Shown here: piece by piece, positions 55,064-63,823 of the stretch
Layout of the letters: every line of letters starts with the position of its first letter
How positions within the stretch are numbered: the first letter of the stretch is position 1
Assembly (NCBI GenBank): GCA_963978895.1
Contig: OZ022244.1
Span: forward strand, 9,511,085-9,575,084
DNA from: Erpobdella octoculata
Taxonomy: Eukaryota > Annelida > Clitellata > Hirudinida > Erpobdellidae
Length of the DNA: 64,000 nucleotides
Reading direction: 5' to 3'
Translations under genes and position numbers: made by a program
Notes under the pieces: model-generated
Databases searched by the model: none
What the model was told of the DNA's origin: nothing
What the model saw: the letters and a program-made list of their open reading frames with translations, nothing else

Positions 55064-57772
55064 ATGAGCAGTTCAAGCCATAAAGCTAGAAGAAGCAGCA
55101 TTTATGTTTGCTACACCAATGCAGATTGTCTTTGTAATAAGTTTATGGAGCTGCAGGTGTTCTTGGAGTCTGTTTGTCCTAGTCCAGATATAATAATTCT
55201 AACAGAAATTAATCCAAAAAATTTTAAAGTCTTTCAACAGTTGTCTGAATTTGGTTTGGATGGTTATCAGGTGCTAACTTCAGGTTTTTTCAAAGTGGGT
55301 CACAGAGGTATAATGATGTTCTTCAGAGATAATCTTGCAGTTGTGGAGGTGTGCATGACTTCCCCTTTCGAAGAGAAGTTGTGTGCAAAATTGATTTTTG
55401 AAAGTAAAGCTTTTAACATTCTGTCGGTTTATAGAAGCCCAAACAGCTCTGATGATAATGATAATAAGTTTGTTTGTTTATTGAAAGAGTTTGCTGCACT
55501 AAAAGGTGATCATCTAGTTTTGGGAGATTTCAATTTTCCTAATATCAATTGGGAGTTAAGAATGTGCTTGGGATCAAAAGAAAAAATTGAAAACAGATTT
55601 CTAAAGTTTATTGATGATAGATTGTGGATTCAACATATATCAGAACCTACGAGAACAAGAGAAGGACAAACACCTCATATCTTGGATTTGATTTTAACTT
55701 CTAAAGAGAACATAGCAAATATCGAATATTTTTCACCTTTGGGTGGCAGTGATCATTCAGTTATCGGGTTCAGTGTTGATTTAGAAATGTTAACTTGTGG
55801 GGTAAGGCGCAGGTTATGTTACGATCTTGGTGATTTTCAAGGATTGAACGAATCTCTGGCCGGTGTTATGTCTGCAAGGGAGAAGGGTAACTTTTCTTTG
55901 GAATCAGAGTGGACGTTTTTTCGAATCACATTGAATGATCTTACTGCGATGTTTGTTCCGACGAAAGGTGCTGGGAAGAAACGAAATTTTCGTATGTCAT
56001 CTGAGCTGTTGAAGCTTATTCGACTGAAACATCACCTATGGAAGCGGATATATAAATATGGAGAAATTGAAAAACTTTTGTTGTTTAGGAAAATTAGAGA
56101 TGAAGTAAAGAATGACACAAAACAGTTGAACATTGAGTCTCAAGACAGAATTGCAGAAAGTTACAGTGATAACCCAAAATGCTTCTGGAACTATGTGAGG
56201 AAAAAAACTAGAACTCGAGATAAAGTTGGAGTTTTGGACACCGATAGTGGAGATTTGCACGAAAACATTGATAAAGCAAATGCTTTTGCAAAATATTTTT
56301 CTTCAGTATATGTTACAGATGGGGATTTTTGTGGAGAAGGGTTTTGTTGTCCAGGTGTACCTGTGGGTGGCATGCAGGAACTGAAAATAGATGCCTGTGT
56401 TGTGTACAAAAAGCTGAAAGAATTAAACAAAAGCAAATCTGCCGGACCGGATGGGATTCATCCGAGAGTTTTGTGGGAAACCAGAGAATCAATTTTCGAA
56501 TATCTAAGCTACATGTTCGAAAAGTCCATAGAGTCTGGAGAAGTGGTCAACGATTGGAGAACAGGCGACGTGGTCCCCATATATAAAAAGGGTAGCAAAA
56601 GTAAAGTAGAGAATTATAGACCAATTACCTTGACTTCTGTCTGTTGCAAAGTCCTGGAGTCGATTGTTAAAGACCACATCATGAGTTACTTTCTGCAGAA
56701 CAATTTATTTACTCGTTGTCAGTATGGTTTTCTCCCTGCAAGATCTACGACTTTGCAGCTCTTGAAGTTTCTGGATAAACTGACAGAGGCTATTGATTTA
56801 AATAAGGTTGTTGATGTCTTATACACAGATCTGGAAAAGGCTTTCGATAAAATATCACACAGCAGGCTTCTATATAAATTGGAGCAATATGGAGTTCATA
56901 AAAAACTGCTTAGTTGGATCGAAAACTATCTAAAAGGAAGAACCTTTAAAGTCAAAATAAACGATGATACTTCAATGCTACTGCCGGTTTCCAGCGGGGT
57001 TCCTCAAGGAAGTGTTTTGGGGCCTTTACTGTTTATTGTCTATATTAATGATATACAGATGGCATGTGAAGACTTTTTTCTATTCGCTGACGACGCAAAG
57101 TTTTACCGGGCTATTGAAGGCACTGACGATGTTTCCAAACTGCAAGCAAACATTAACAAAGCAATGGAATGGTTTTGTAGATGGAGAATGAGTGTTAACT
57201 TGAATAAATGTTGTCTATTGAGAGTGGGGAGAAAAAAACAAGAGGTAGCCTACAAACTGTTGGATATAGCAGGAGTGAGTCATGAAATACCTATAACAAA
57301 TAGTGTCTCAGATCTTGGCGTTGTGATTGATGCAGGACTGCAGTTCAAGGAGCACATTGAAAAAAGAGTAAATAAGGCCAACAGCTTGCTGGGTGTAATT
57401 GCAAGGAATTTCAAATATTTATCTGAGAGTGCATTTGTGTGCCTTTATAAATCTCTGGTTAGATCTCAGTTGGAATATGCGACCCCGGTCTGGAATCCAT
57501 ATAGGCAGGGCTTAATAAAAGCAATAGAGAAAGTCCAAAGAAGGGCAACAAGACTGGTCCTGTTATGTAAAGGTCTGAGCTACGTAGAAAGACTAAAGAA
57601 ACTGAAACTGCATTCGTTGGTGTATAGAAGGAGACGGGCAGACCTAATCTTACTCTATGATATGATGTCTGGTCGATTGCGGGAGGAGCATTGCCCTGCT
57701 GTGCAACTCTGTAGAGAAGTAAGAACGAGGGAGGGAACACGACTTCAAGTTGACCACTACGTTATCACATAA
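55064..57772 (+). CDS. CR1 LINE ORF2: AP-endonuclease and reverse transcriptase
   Basis: The 902-codon protein has an apurinic-type endonuclease (residues 1 to about 235: TEINPKN, VLGDFNFPNINW, LDLILTS, GGSDHSVI, with the catalytic Asp-His present). A linker and RT follow: SAGPDGIHPRVL, NYRPITLTSVCCKVLE, motif A VLYTDLEKAFDKISH near 589, motif B SSGVPQGSVLGPLLF and motif C FADDAKFY near 674. All catalytic residues are present. It would nick target DNA and copy the LINE RNA from the nick. A single-base frameshift near 57735-57745 replaces the normal C-terminus. The expected continuation, with DCRKFFFSNRVVADWNSLP, is read in another frame to 57913. Confidence 0.93.
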   Translation: MSSSSHKARRSSIYVCYTNADCLCNKFMELQVFLESVCPSPDIIILTEINPKNFKVFQQLSEFGLDGYQVLTSGFFKVGHRGIMMFFRDNLAVVEVCMTSPFEEKLCAKLIFESKAFNILSVYRSPNSSDDNDNKFVCLLKEFAALKGDHLVLGDFNFPNINWELRMCLGSKEKIENRFLKFIDDRLWIQHISEPTRTREGQTPHILDLILTSKENIANIEYFSPLGGSDHSVIGFSVDLEMLTCGVRRRLCYDLGDFQGLNESLAGVMSAREKGNFSLESEWTFFRITLNDLTAMFVPTKGAGKKRNFRMSSELLKLIRLKHHLWKRIYKYGEIEKLLLFRKIRDEVKNDTKQLNIESQDRIAESYSDNPKCFWNYVRKKTRTRDKVGVLDTDSGDLHENIDKANAFAKYFSSVYVTDGDFCGEGFCCPGVPVGGMQELKIDACVVYKKLKELNKSKSAGPDGIHPRVLWETRESIFEYLSYMFEKSIESGEVVNDWRTGDVVPIYKKGSKSKVENYRPITLTSVCCKVLESIVKDHIMSYFLQNNLFTRCQYGFLPARSTTLQLLKFLDKLTEAIDLNKVVDVLYTDLEKAFDKISHSRLLYKLEQYGVHKKLLSWIENYLKGRTFKVKINDDTSMLLPVSSGVPQGSVLGPLLFIVYINDIQMACEDFFLFADDAKFYRAIEGTDDVSKLQANINKAMEWFCRWRMSVNLNKCCLLRVGRKKQEVAYKLLDIAGVSHEIPITNSVSDLGVVIDAGLQFKEHIEKRVNKANSLLGVIARNFKYLSESAFVCLYKSLVRSQLEYATPVWNPYRQGLIKAIEKVQRRATRLVLLCKGLSYVERLKKLKLHSLVYRRRRADLILLYDMMSGRLREEHCPAVQLCREVRTREGTRLQVDHYVIT

Positions 57773-57913
57773 AGACTGCAGAAAGTTCTTTTTCAGTAAT
57801 AGAGTCGTAGCTGACTGGAACAGTCTGCCGGGAGAAGTTGTGGAAGCGACAAACATTTCTATGTTTAAATCTTTGATAGATAATTATTATGGCGATTTGG
57901 TTTTTAACTGCTG
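57746..57913 (+). pseudogene. CR1 ORF2 C-terminal tail in shifted frame
   Basis: The frame reads HDFKLTTT, then RKFFFSNRVVADWNSLPGEV and FKSLIDNYYGD before the stop. This is the conserved C-terminal WNxLP region of CR1 ORF2, so it belongs to the protein encoded just upstream. Confidence 0.88.
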
Positions 57914-58045
57914 ATGTTTTCAGTTTTGCTCAGAACTTAGAATAGGTAGAATTTGGACTGTTTTTGTTTGTAATGTTTTTGTTTAATGTATTTCATTTTT
58001 CGGCGAAGGGCTTGCCCGTGCTGTTTCAAATAAAAAAAAACCAAG

Positions 58046-59188
58046 TAAATGTGCAAATAAAACAACGCGGTTTTCCTGACAAACGGCAAAACAAATTTAT
58101 AGGAAAAAAGCAACTGCCTCTGCCCATTGAAGATTTGTCGAGAAAATAACTGTAACTGAAATAACGCTGTTTTTCTCCGAAAACCTAATTTTTTAACATT
58201 TGAAAGCAATACACTTGGAGTGCAAGGTGATGCCGTTAATCATAACATTTATTCGAAGATAATGAGATTTTTTATTGGTCAGGTCATATTTTAAAGCGGC
58301 CAAGGTCAGTAATAGTCGTTGAGGTTAAAGTTTTTTTTTTATAAATTTAATAAAATATTTATAAATCTAAGTAAAATTTTAAAATAAAATATTTAAAAAA
58401 ATTGACTTCTAAAATAATTTAAATTCGTAAGCGTTAAATTTGTTAAAAGATGTCGGTTGTGCAAGTTCAGTGAACATTTAAAAAAAAATGTTATCATATA
58501 AAACAGAACTCCCCATTCGCCATATTTTATTCTCTCAACCACTCCTCTTTCCAACTGCCACTGATTACTCCATCGACTCTCAAATGAATCAAGATTGACA
58601 AACCCGCCCCTCCGTGGCGAATGGGGATGCCCCGTGCTTGATTCTTCGATTAATAACGTAGAGATCCTACGGGACGTTCTTCAATCACTAGAACTATTTC
58701 TTCAGTTTTAAATTAATCACTACTCTAATAACAAAGCCACAAGACCACGATAAAATACCAACGTAAATAAGACAGTACGTTATTCTACTAAAACAATTTT
58801 ATCTTAAATACTACATTCCTGCAATATTACAAGCATGACTTCAGATAAATCGTTTGTACGAAAGCAGGTTCACGAAGACGAACAATCTACGAGTATCATC
58901 GAGTGGAACTTGAAGCGTCTTCTATTAAGCAAGGAGTGGTAGTCGTCATCACTCCACTACCAAGTTAGTACACTCATATAAGTCAACTATTAACTTCGAA
59001 GTGTCAAAACGGTAATCGAAAAAAGTGACTTGCAATTCCGAAACAAAAATATACTTATATTTGCACAAGCGCCATAAAACTAGAAAGCAAATAAGATCCA
59101 CAAACAAAAACGTCGCGGCACCGATAAAAATAACGATTTATGGTTAATTTCCATTCTTCATAACAGGCCAAAAGTTGTTAGCTTGCAG
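58046..59188. other. No recognised exon; inverted repeat at 58511-58629
   Basis: The stretch lies between the CR1 LINE and the first recognised PLXDC-like exon. CCCCATTCGCCA (58511-58522) and TGGCGAATGGGG (58614-58625) form inverted arms about 90 bp apart. A 36-codon frame at 58834-58944 (MTSDKSFVRKQ...) is not recognised. Upstream PLXDC exons may lie here or left of the LINE. Confidence 0.5.
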
Positions 59189-59330
59189 GTCGATGAAGAC
59201 GTGTATTGATTGCATTCTCGCCACAAATCGCATGCCGTTCAATTGTCAGTGGTGCTCGATGCTGGAGAGATGCTCAGATGGACTGGACAGGCAGAGACAG
59301 AAGTGGCTAGAAACAGGATGTCCCAGCAAC
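59189..59330 (+). CDS. PLXDC/TEM7-like gene, PSI-domain exon
   Basis: The exon codes for a cysteine-rich plexin-semaphorin-integrin (PSI) module: CIDCI, FNCQWCSMLERCSDGLDR, QRQKWLETGC. The wording closely follows the PSI domain of plexin-domain-containing proteins (PLXDC1/2, TEM7), single-pass cell-surface receptors with a short cytoplasmic tail. The exon is bounded by GCTTGCAG on the left and a possible GTTAGA donor on the right. It enters with one base completing a codon and leaves in phase 0. The matching transmembrane and tail exons lie about 1.4 kb downstream. Upstream extracellular exons were not found. Family assignment comes from motif memory. Confidence 0.72.
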
Positions 59331-60767
59331 GTTAGACAATCCCCGCACTCCCCAAGTGTGGTGGTTTCAACTTATAACATAATTTTACTACTAGAGATAA
59401 CCCGTCAAAATGGCGAAAATTATTTATTAGTGACTATTTATATGCATATAAATTTCTTCAAAACCTTATACATTTCTTTATAAACCTCTCTTCCCTTTTT
59501 ATGCTTTCATCGCTCCATTATTTTTTTCAACGCCCCCCCCCCCCAATTCTCCAGAAGCTACTATCGCTCCTGGATCGTTCCAGCGCCCCATTCCAGGAAG
59601 CGATAACTCCCACTTTGAGAACCACTGCTTTAGGCGTCAAGAAAACCTTGGCAGAAATATATAAAGAGGAATTTGGCAGTTCTATATCAAAAGCATCGAC
59701 ATAAATGGGTTGGCGAGTTAACCGAAGTCGAGATAAGTGGGTTTGACACTACATAATTTCTAATGTCTCTATGATTGTGTGTATATGTTAAAACTATTTG
59801 CACTGGCTGATCCAGGGAGCCAACCGGGCCACGCCCCCTCCCTTTGTCAATTTCAGGAGGTCAAACTGGCCAGCCTAATTAAGCGAGTTGAAAGAAAAAA
59901 CGATAGGAAGCTAAAAACTAGGCTACCACATTAAGAAAAAGAGTGAGAGGAGGCTGTCAGAGAAGACTGCATGACCCTATGGATCTTAAGCAAGCTCAAG
60001 TGGATATGCTCTAATGTGCATTACCATAACTTTTGAGTCATGATAGGTAGCAAGTTTTATTTTGACTCAAACACGAAGCGTGTTTACATTTTAATGCTGG
60101 CGGATCCAGGGGTAGAGAAAAAATAATGCCCCCACATTGCCTTAAATAACAAAATCGCAAGTGGTTGATTTGCCCAATCTAAACAAACAGGTTTGAAGTG
60201 GTCCTGAATTGCAAAATGAAATATAATAGTATTTAAAAAATTCCGCCATTTTTAACTAGCACATACAATGCGTACATAACGTTCATACAGACATCGGAAA
60301 TTATATGTATCCGTATTCCATCCTTGGCAACATAAACACTGGCTCAATAAGCACAAATTTAAAAAGAAATCTCGCTACAAATGTCCATAAAAACTTTATT
60401 TCTCCTATGTAACATCAGCGTGACACAGCCAGCACTCCAACTCCCCGTCAATTTTGCATACACTAGCATTTTTAAATATTATACTAACATAATGTAAACT
60501 GATCGAGTCCAAACTTCCTAACATTGAGAATGCGCCACCATTTTATATAGTTATCCCTCAAGGACGTAAACAAAATGGCGCATAATACGCTGGGTTAAAG
60601 GTCACAAATAAAAGTATTTGATTGCCCAATAAACGTATCGATTCTATTGTAGCGAGTACGCTCTCTTATCAACTGTGGAGACCTGGCTTACTTGGGGAGT
60701 CAATGGCTGGCAAGCGCCCGAAGACAAGAGTGGAATTTTACCTCCCCACCCCGATTCGCACTTCCAG
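59331..60767. other. Intron(s) of the PLXDC-like gene with transposon debris
   Basis: Exon phases (0 out, 2 in) require at least one further exon here that was not identified. A minus-strand CAGTGGTTCTCAAAGTGGG near 59608-59626 looks like a hAT end. A GGCGGATCCAGGGG-type motif near 60100-60115 is another common transposon terminus. Confidence 0.5.
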
Positions 60768-60901
60768 CCCCGTTTTCAGGATTGGGTCTCGTGGTCCTTC
60801 TAGTTGGCATCTTTTCCGTCTCCATCTGCTTGTATGCATTCGGATGGTTTGCATACGCCTGTCTCCACCCAAGTACAAAATCAGGAAGATGGATCATCGA
60901 G
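60768..60901 (+). CDS. PLXDC/TEM7-like gene, transmembrane exon
   Basis: The exon encodes a strong membrane span (LGLVVLLVGIFSVSICLYAF) followed by GWFAYACLHP and KSGRWIIE. PLXDC proteins have the same arrangement: transmembrane helix, a Tyr-X-X-X-X-Pro stretch, then an Ile-Glu-X-Arg-Pro motif continued in the next exon. The start is uncertain: CTTCCAG (to 60767) or CGTTTTCAG (to 60779), and both give the same phase. The donor is GAG|GTAGCA at 60902, and the intron of 71 bp ends TTTCAATTCAG at 60972. Confidence 0.72.
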
Positions 60902-60972
60902 GTAGCATGATTTTCTTCGTCTCAATTTCTCCTGTCACCAATATTCATGCTTTGTTGATTATTTCAATTCAG

Positions 60973-61086
60973 CACAGGCCGATAAATTGGAAGAACCAAT
61001 TGGTGGGATGGACCGTTCGACGAAGGATTCACAAACCCAGCAAATACATTGTATCGATGCACAGTGAAAATGAAACGATGGCTTAA
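60973..61086 (+). CDS. PLXDC/TEM7-like gene, last coding exon
   Basis: It continues in phase from the previous exon to give WIIE-HRPINWK, which matches the conserved (I/F)IExRPxxW start of the PLXDC cytoplasmic tail. It runs a further 30 residues (RRRIHKPSKYIVSMHSENET) to TAA at 61084-61086. AATAAA at 61272-61277 is a likely polyadenylation signal, giving a 3' UTR of about 200 bp. It faces the minus-strand gene tail to tail. Confidence 0.75.
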   Translation, partial: HRPINWKNQLVGWTVRRRIHKPSKYIVSMHSENETMA

Positions 61087-61248
61087 CAGAAACAGAATTC
61101 TTGCTTATTGAGAAAATTAACTTGAAAATTTAAGAGTCTTTCATTACATAATGATAAGCACAAGTGTAAGAAGGATGTTAAAAAAATATTGTGACTGCAT
61201 TTCGGAACAGAAACTTGACTTTGTGTTGACTTTAAATCCATTTAAATT

Positions 61249-61254
61249 TTTATT
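61249..61254 (-). terminator. Polyadenylation signal of minus-strand gene
   Basis: AATAAA on the minus strand lies 41 bp after the TAG of the predicted last exon. It lies within the 3' UTR of the PLXDC-like gene. Confidence 0.5.
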
Positions 61255-61271
61255 TATATCTCGTGAAATGT

Positions 61272-61277
61272 TTAATA
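61272..61277 (+). terminator. Polyadenylation signal of PLXDC-like gene
   Basis: AATAAA lies 186 bp after the TAA. Cleavage would be expected near 61290-61305, inside the last exon of the opposing gene. Confidence 0.55.
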
Positions 61278-61294
61278 AACATCTTCCATGATGA

Positions 61295-61315
61295 CTACCT
61301 TCTTAAAAAAGACAT
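61295..61315 (-). CDS. Unknown minus-strand gene, last exon
   Basis: After the acceptor TTATATTTTCAG the frame arriving in phase 0 gives MSFLRR and TAG. The intron to the previous exon is 66 bp (61316-61381). Confidence 0.6.
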   Translation of the reverse strand: MSFLRR

Positions 61316-61381
61316 CTGAAAATATAAGTTTTTAATTATAAAATATAATTAAGCACATTTTTCAAAATAACAAACACTTAC

Positions 61382-61520
61382 CTTGAAACCATCAAGTTGT
61401 AATAATGTGTGTGGTAATTGCTGGCTGTTTTGTTCAGTTGCTTTCAACAAATCATCAACTTTTAACATTGGAATTTCTATGTTTTCCACTGAAAAATCAT
61501 TCAACCACTTCTTGGCAGTA
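61382..61520 (-). CDS. Unknown minus-strand gene, exon 4 of those seen
   Basis: The exon is bounded by TTATATTTTAG and AAG|GTAAGT. It completes a split Ser codon and reads TAKKWLNDFSVENIEIPMLK, VDDLLKATEQ and PHTLLQLDGFK, with no stop in this frame. The phase agrees with both neighbours. The sequence is not recognised. It looks like a soluble, mixed-charge protein, and no membrane segment is seen. Confidence 0.75.
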
Positions 61521-61769
61521 CTAAAATATAATACAATTATGAAATATAATTAGTAAATATAGTAATTAAATACAATTATGAAATATAATTAGTAAATATA
61601 ATAATCAAACACAATTAAGTAACATAATTATTAAATAAAATTAGATTGATAAATTGAATCTCATCTCAAACATAAATTTTAAACACCAATAATACAACTA
61701 AATTAAGATTCATAATAACACAACTGAAGTTCTGTTAATAGAAAAAAAACTGAGTTAGCAACAGAATAC

Positions 61770-61900
61770 CTCTTGCATCCATCAGAGGTGCAGTCCAGCA
61801 TCAAAATCTTTACAACTTTTTGCGGCTTCAAGCTCACCTCTTCCATGAGGTTAGAAGAAATGTGTGAATACATAAGAGCTCGAACATCGAGAAGTGAAAT
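61770..61900 (-). CDS. Unknown minus-strand gene, exon 3 of those seen
   Basis: The acceptor is GTTTTCCAG and the donor AAGAG|GTATTC. Phase 0 in and phase 2 out agree with neighbours. It reads ISLLDVRALMYSHISSNLME, EVSLKPQKVVKILML and DCTSDGCK. The alternation of hydrophobic strands and helices looks like a folded globular domain. The family was not identified. Confidence 0.75.
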
Positions 61901-63161
61901 CTGGAAAACATAAAAACAAATCCTTCGTCAGGAAAAGATATTAAATAATGAAAAAATGAGAATCATCATAAGAATATCATTTTATTTTACATAAAAACTA
62001 AGCATGGAAGTTTCTTCCGTTCCCTTACGAACGTAACCGAAAAGTCGGTTTTTTTCGGTTTTTATCGGTTGTCGGAAGTTCGGAATAAAATTATTTCCGA
62101 CCCCGAAAAAAAACCGAACGTTCGGAATTATTTTTCGTAAATGTCGGGTTTTTTCGGAATTCCGTAAAAAATTAAACAATTAATTTCATTGATCGTCATT
62201 TTAGATCAATGAAATATTATAATTATATCATATCTTTCCTTTTTCTTCTATTTGCGATAATGGAAACACGTCAATACGTATAGTTTTGTGTACGTCGCTG
62301 AAGTTAGCAATGGTAGCTAACTTTGCCTGCATTATACATGGAAAATTCAAAGTTGAGGCATTTTATTTTTTTAACATTTTTGAATAGAAATTTAAAAAAC
62401 AAAACGATTTGTACTATTTTCAACTAAACCCCTCAATTATTAACGGAGTTATATGGTAAAAACTATTGCGATTGAATCGGTTGTTATGTCTCTATTTACA
62501 ATGTAAATACTCGCTAAGCTACTCAATAACCGTTGCTAACCCTTCACGCATTTTACATAGAAAATTCAAACTTGATGTATCTTAATAAAATTTACATATT
62601 TGAATAGATAATTCACAAACAAATCAATTTGTACAAGTCTCGTCAAAATGCCTAAAACATTAAGAGAGCAATTCAGTAATTTTCGGCTGTTCCGTATAAT
62701 TTCCGAATATCCTCGATCTTTCGGAAACGGTTTTTGAAAGTTCGGAATGAAATTATTTCCGAACCCGATTAAAACCGAACGTTCGGAAGAAAAATATTTC
62801 CGATTACTTCCGTACCCGAACAAAACCGAACAACAAACTTCCATGCTTAATAAAAACCCTTTGAACATTTATGCACCTACTTTATTCTACTAATTAGTGA
62901 CAATATAATAATTTCTGAAATCTCCTTTTGCAAAGATAAACCTAAAAATATCTTAAATTATTTCATAATTTGAAATAATTGGTATCAGATGTATATACAA
63001 ATATATAATCTAAATCCTAAAAATAATACAACATTGAAAAAAGCCTACGAAAAAAAAACTAAAAAATAACCAATAAAACTAACCAGTAAAACTTACCAGT
63101 AAAACTAACCAATAAAACTAACCAATAAAACTAATCAGTAAAACTAACCCATAAAACTAAC
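61901..63161 (-). other. Intron of the minus-strand gene
   Basis: The intron is 1,261 bp, of which 851 bp is a hAT-type MITE (61999-62849). The 5' splice site side is formed by a donor-like minisatellite (63066-63170). Confidence 0.7.
61999..62849. mobile_element. hAT-type MITE in an intron
   Basis: The element has inverted termini TAAGCATGGAAGTTT and AAACTTCCATGCTTA, and an exact 8-bp duplication ATAAAAAC (61991-61998 and 62850-62857). GTTCGGTTTT-rich inverted subterminal regions (AACCGAACGTTCGGAA) could form a long hairpin. There is no transposase. Its middle matches the fragment at 2440-3020. Confidence 0.93.
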
Positions 63162-63170
63162 CAATAAAAC
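63066..63170. repeat. 13-15-bp minisatellite adjoining a 5' splice site
   Basis: About eight units of ACTAACCAATAAA type are present. On the gene strand each reads TTTTAYTGGTTAGT, so the array is a run of donor-like sites beginning at the exon end (63162). Confidence 0.9.
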
Positions 63171-63276
63171 AGGACTCAAAACGTCTGCTCTTCCCTCGAC
63201 CACAAATCTACGGCTTCCCGTCAAACTGCTTTTTGCAATTAACCAATTAGAAAATTGCAATTCAAATTCTGTTGGA
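63162..63276 (-). CDS. Unknown minus-strand gene, exon 2 of those seen
   Basis: The acceptor is TTATATTTCAG and the likely donor TTATTG|GTTAGT. The 115-nt exon completes a Ser codon and reads PTEFELQFSNWLIAK, SSLTGSRRFVVEGRADVL and SPVLL, ending in phase 0 as the next exon requires. The family is unknown. Confidence 0.72.
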
Positions 63277-63351
63277 CTGAAATATAAAAATATTAATAAA
63301 CTCTTCTGCATGTTTTGTATTTATAAACATAAACAATTAAAAATAATCAAC

Positions 63352-63379
63352 CTTTCTGGCCACATTTGAATGGAAGTTT
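63352..63379 (-). CDS. Unknown minus-strand gene, 28-nt micro-exon
   Basis: The acceptor CTTCAACAG and donor AAAG|GTTGAT enclose 28 nt. In the frame that fits the next exon it reads TSIQMWPE plus the first two bases of Ser. Earlier exons would lie to the right, beyond this point. Confidence 0.6.
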
Positions 63380-63437
63380 CTGTTGAAGAATGTGAAGAGA
63401 AGGAAAGAGAATGCAAATGTAAGACATATTTCTTCCT

Positions 63438-63563
63438 ATGTAAACTAGCTGAAATAAATTATAAAAGATATTTATTCTCATGTAAACTAGCTGTAATAAA
63501 TTATAAAATATATTTATACCCATGTAAACTAGCTGTAATAAATTATAAAATATATTCATTCCC
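63438..63563. repeat. 42-bp tandem repeat x3
   Basis: Three units of ATGTAAACTAGCTGWAATAA... lie in the intron upstream of the micro-exon. On the gene strand each contains TTTATTWCAGCTAG, a 3' splice-site-like motif. Confidence 0.92.
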
Positions 63564-63755
63564 ATTGTAAGATGAAGATGATTCATCTTACGTATTTTCG
63601 TGATATTTGTTTATCTTTATTTTATTTTGTGTGCATTTTATAATGATTGGATATGTTGAAACAATAAGTCATTTATATATGTATATGTATACATATATAT
63701 GTATGCATATACATATGAGTGTACGTGTGTGTGCTTATTATTTTTTTTATCTAGG

Positions 63756-63759
<4 letters not shown>

Positions 63760-63820
<61 letters not shown>
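63760..63820. repeat. (TA)n microsatellite
   Basis: TA tract near the right edge. Beyond it to 64000 only a short unrecognised plus-strand frame is present (63850-63974). Confidence 0.96.

Positions 63821-63823
<3 letters not shown>

Larger units (their letters stand above)
53720..58045 (+). mobile_element. CR1 LINE, nearly intact
   Basis: A two-ORF LINE has ORF1 and ORF2 open, two bases between the ORF1 stop and the ORF2 ATG, a small frameshift only at the ORF2 C-terminus, and a 3' end with a GGGCTTGCCC hairpin and an AAATAAAAAA tail near 58045. The 5' boundary is approximate. Confidence 0.88.
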
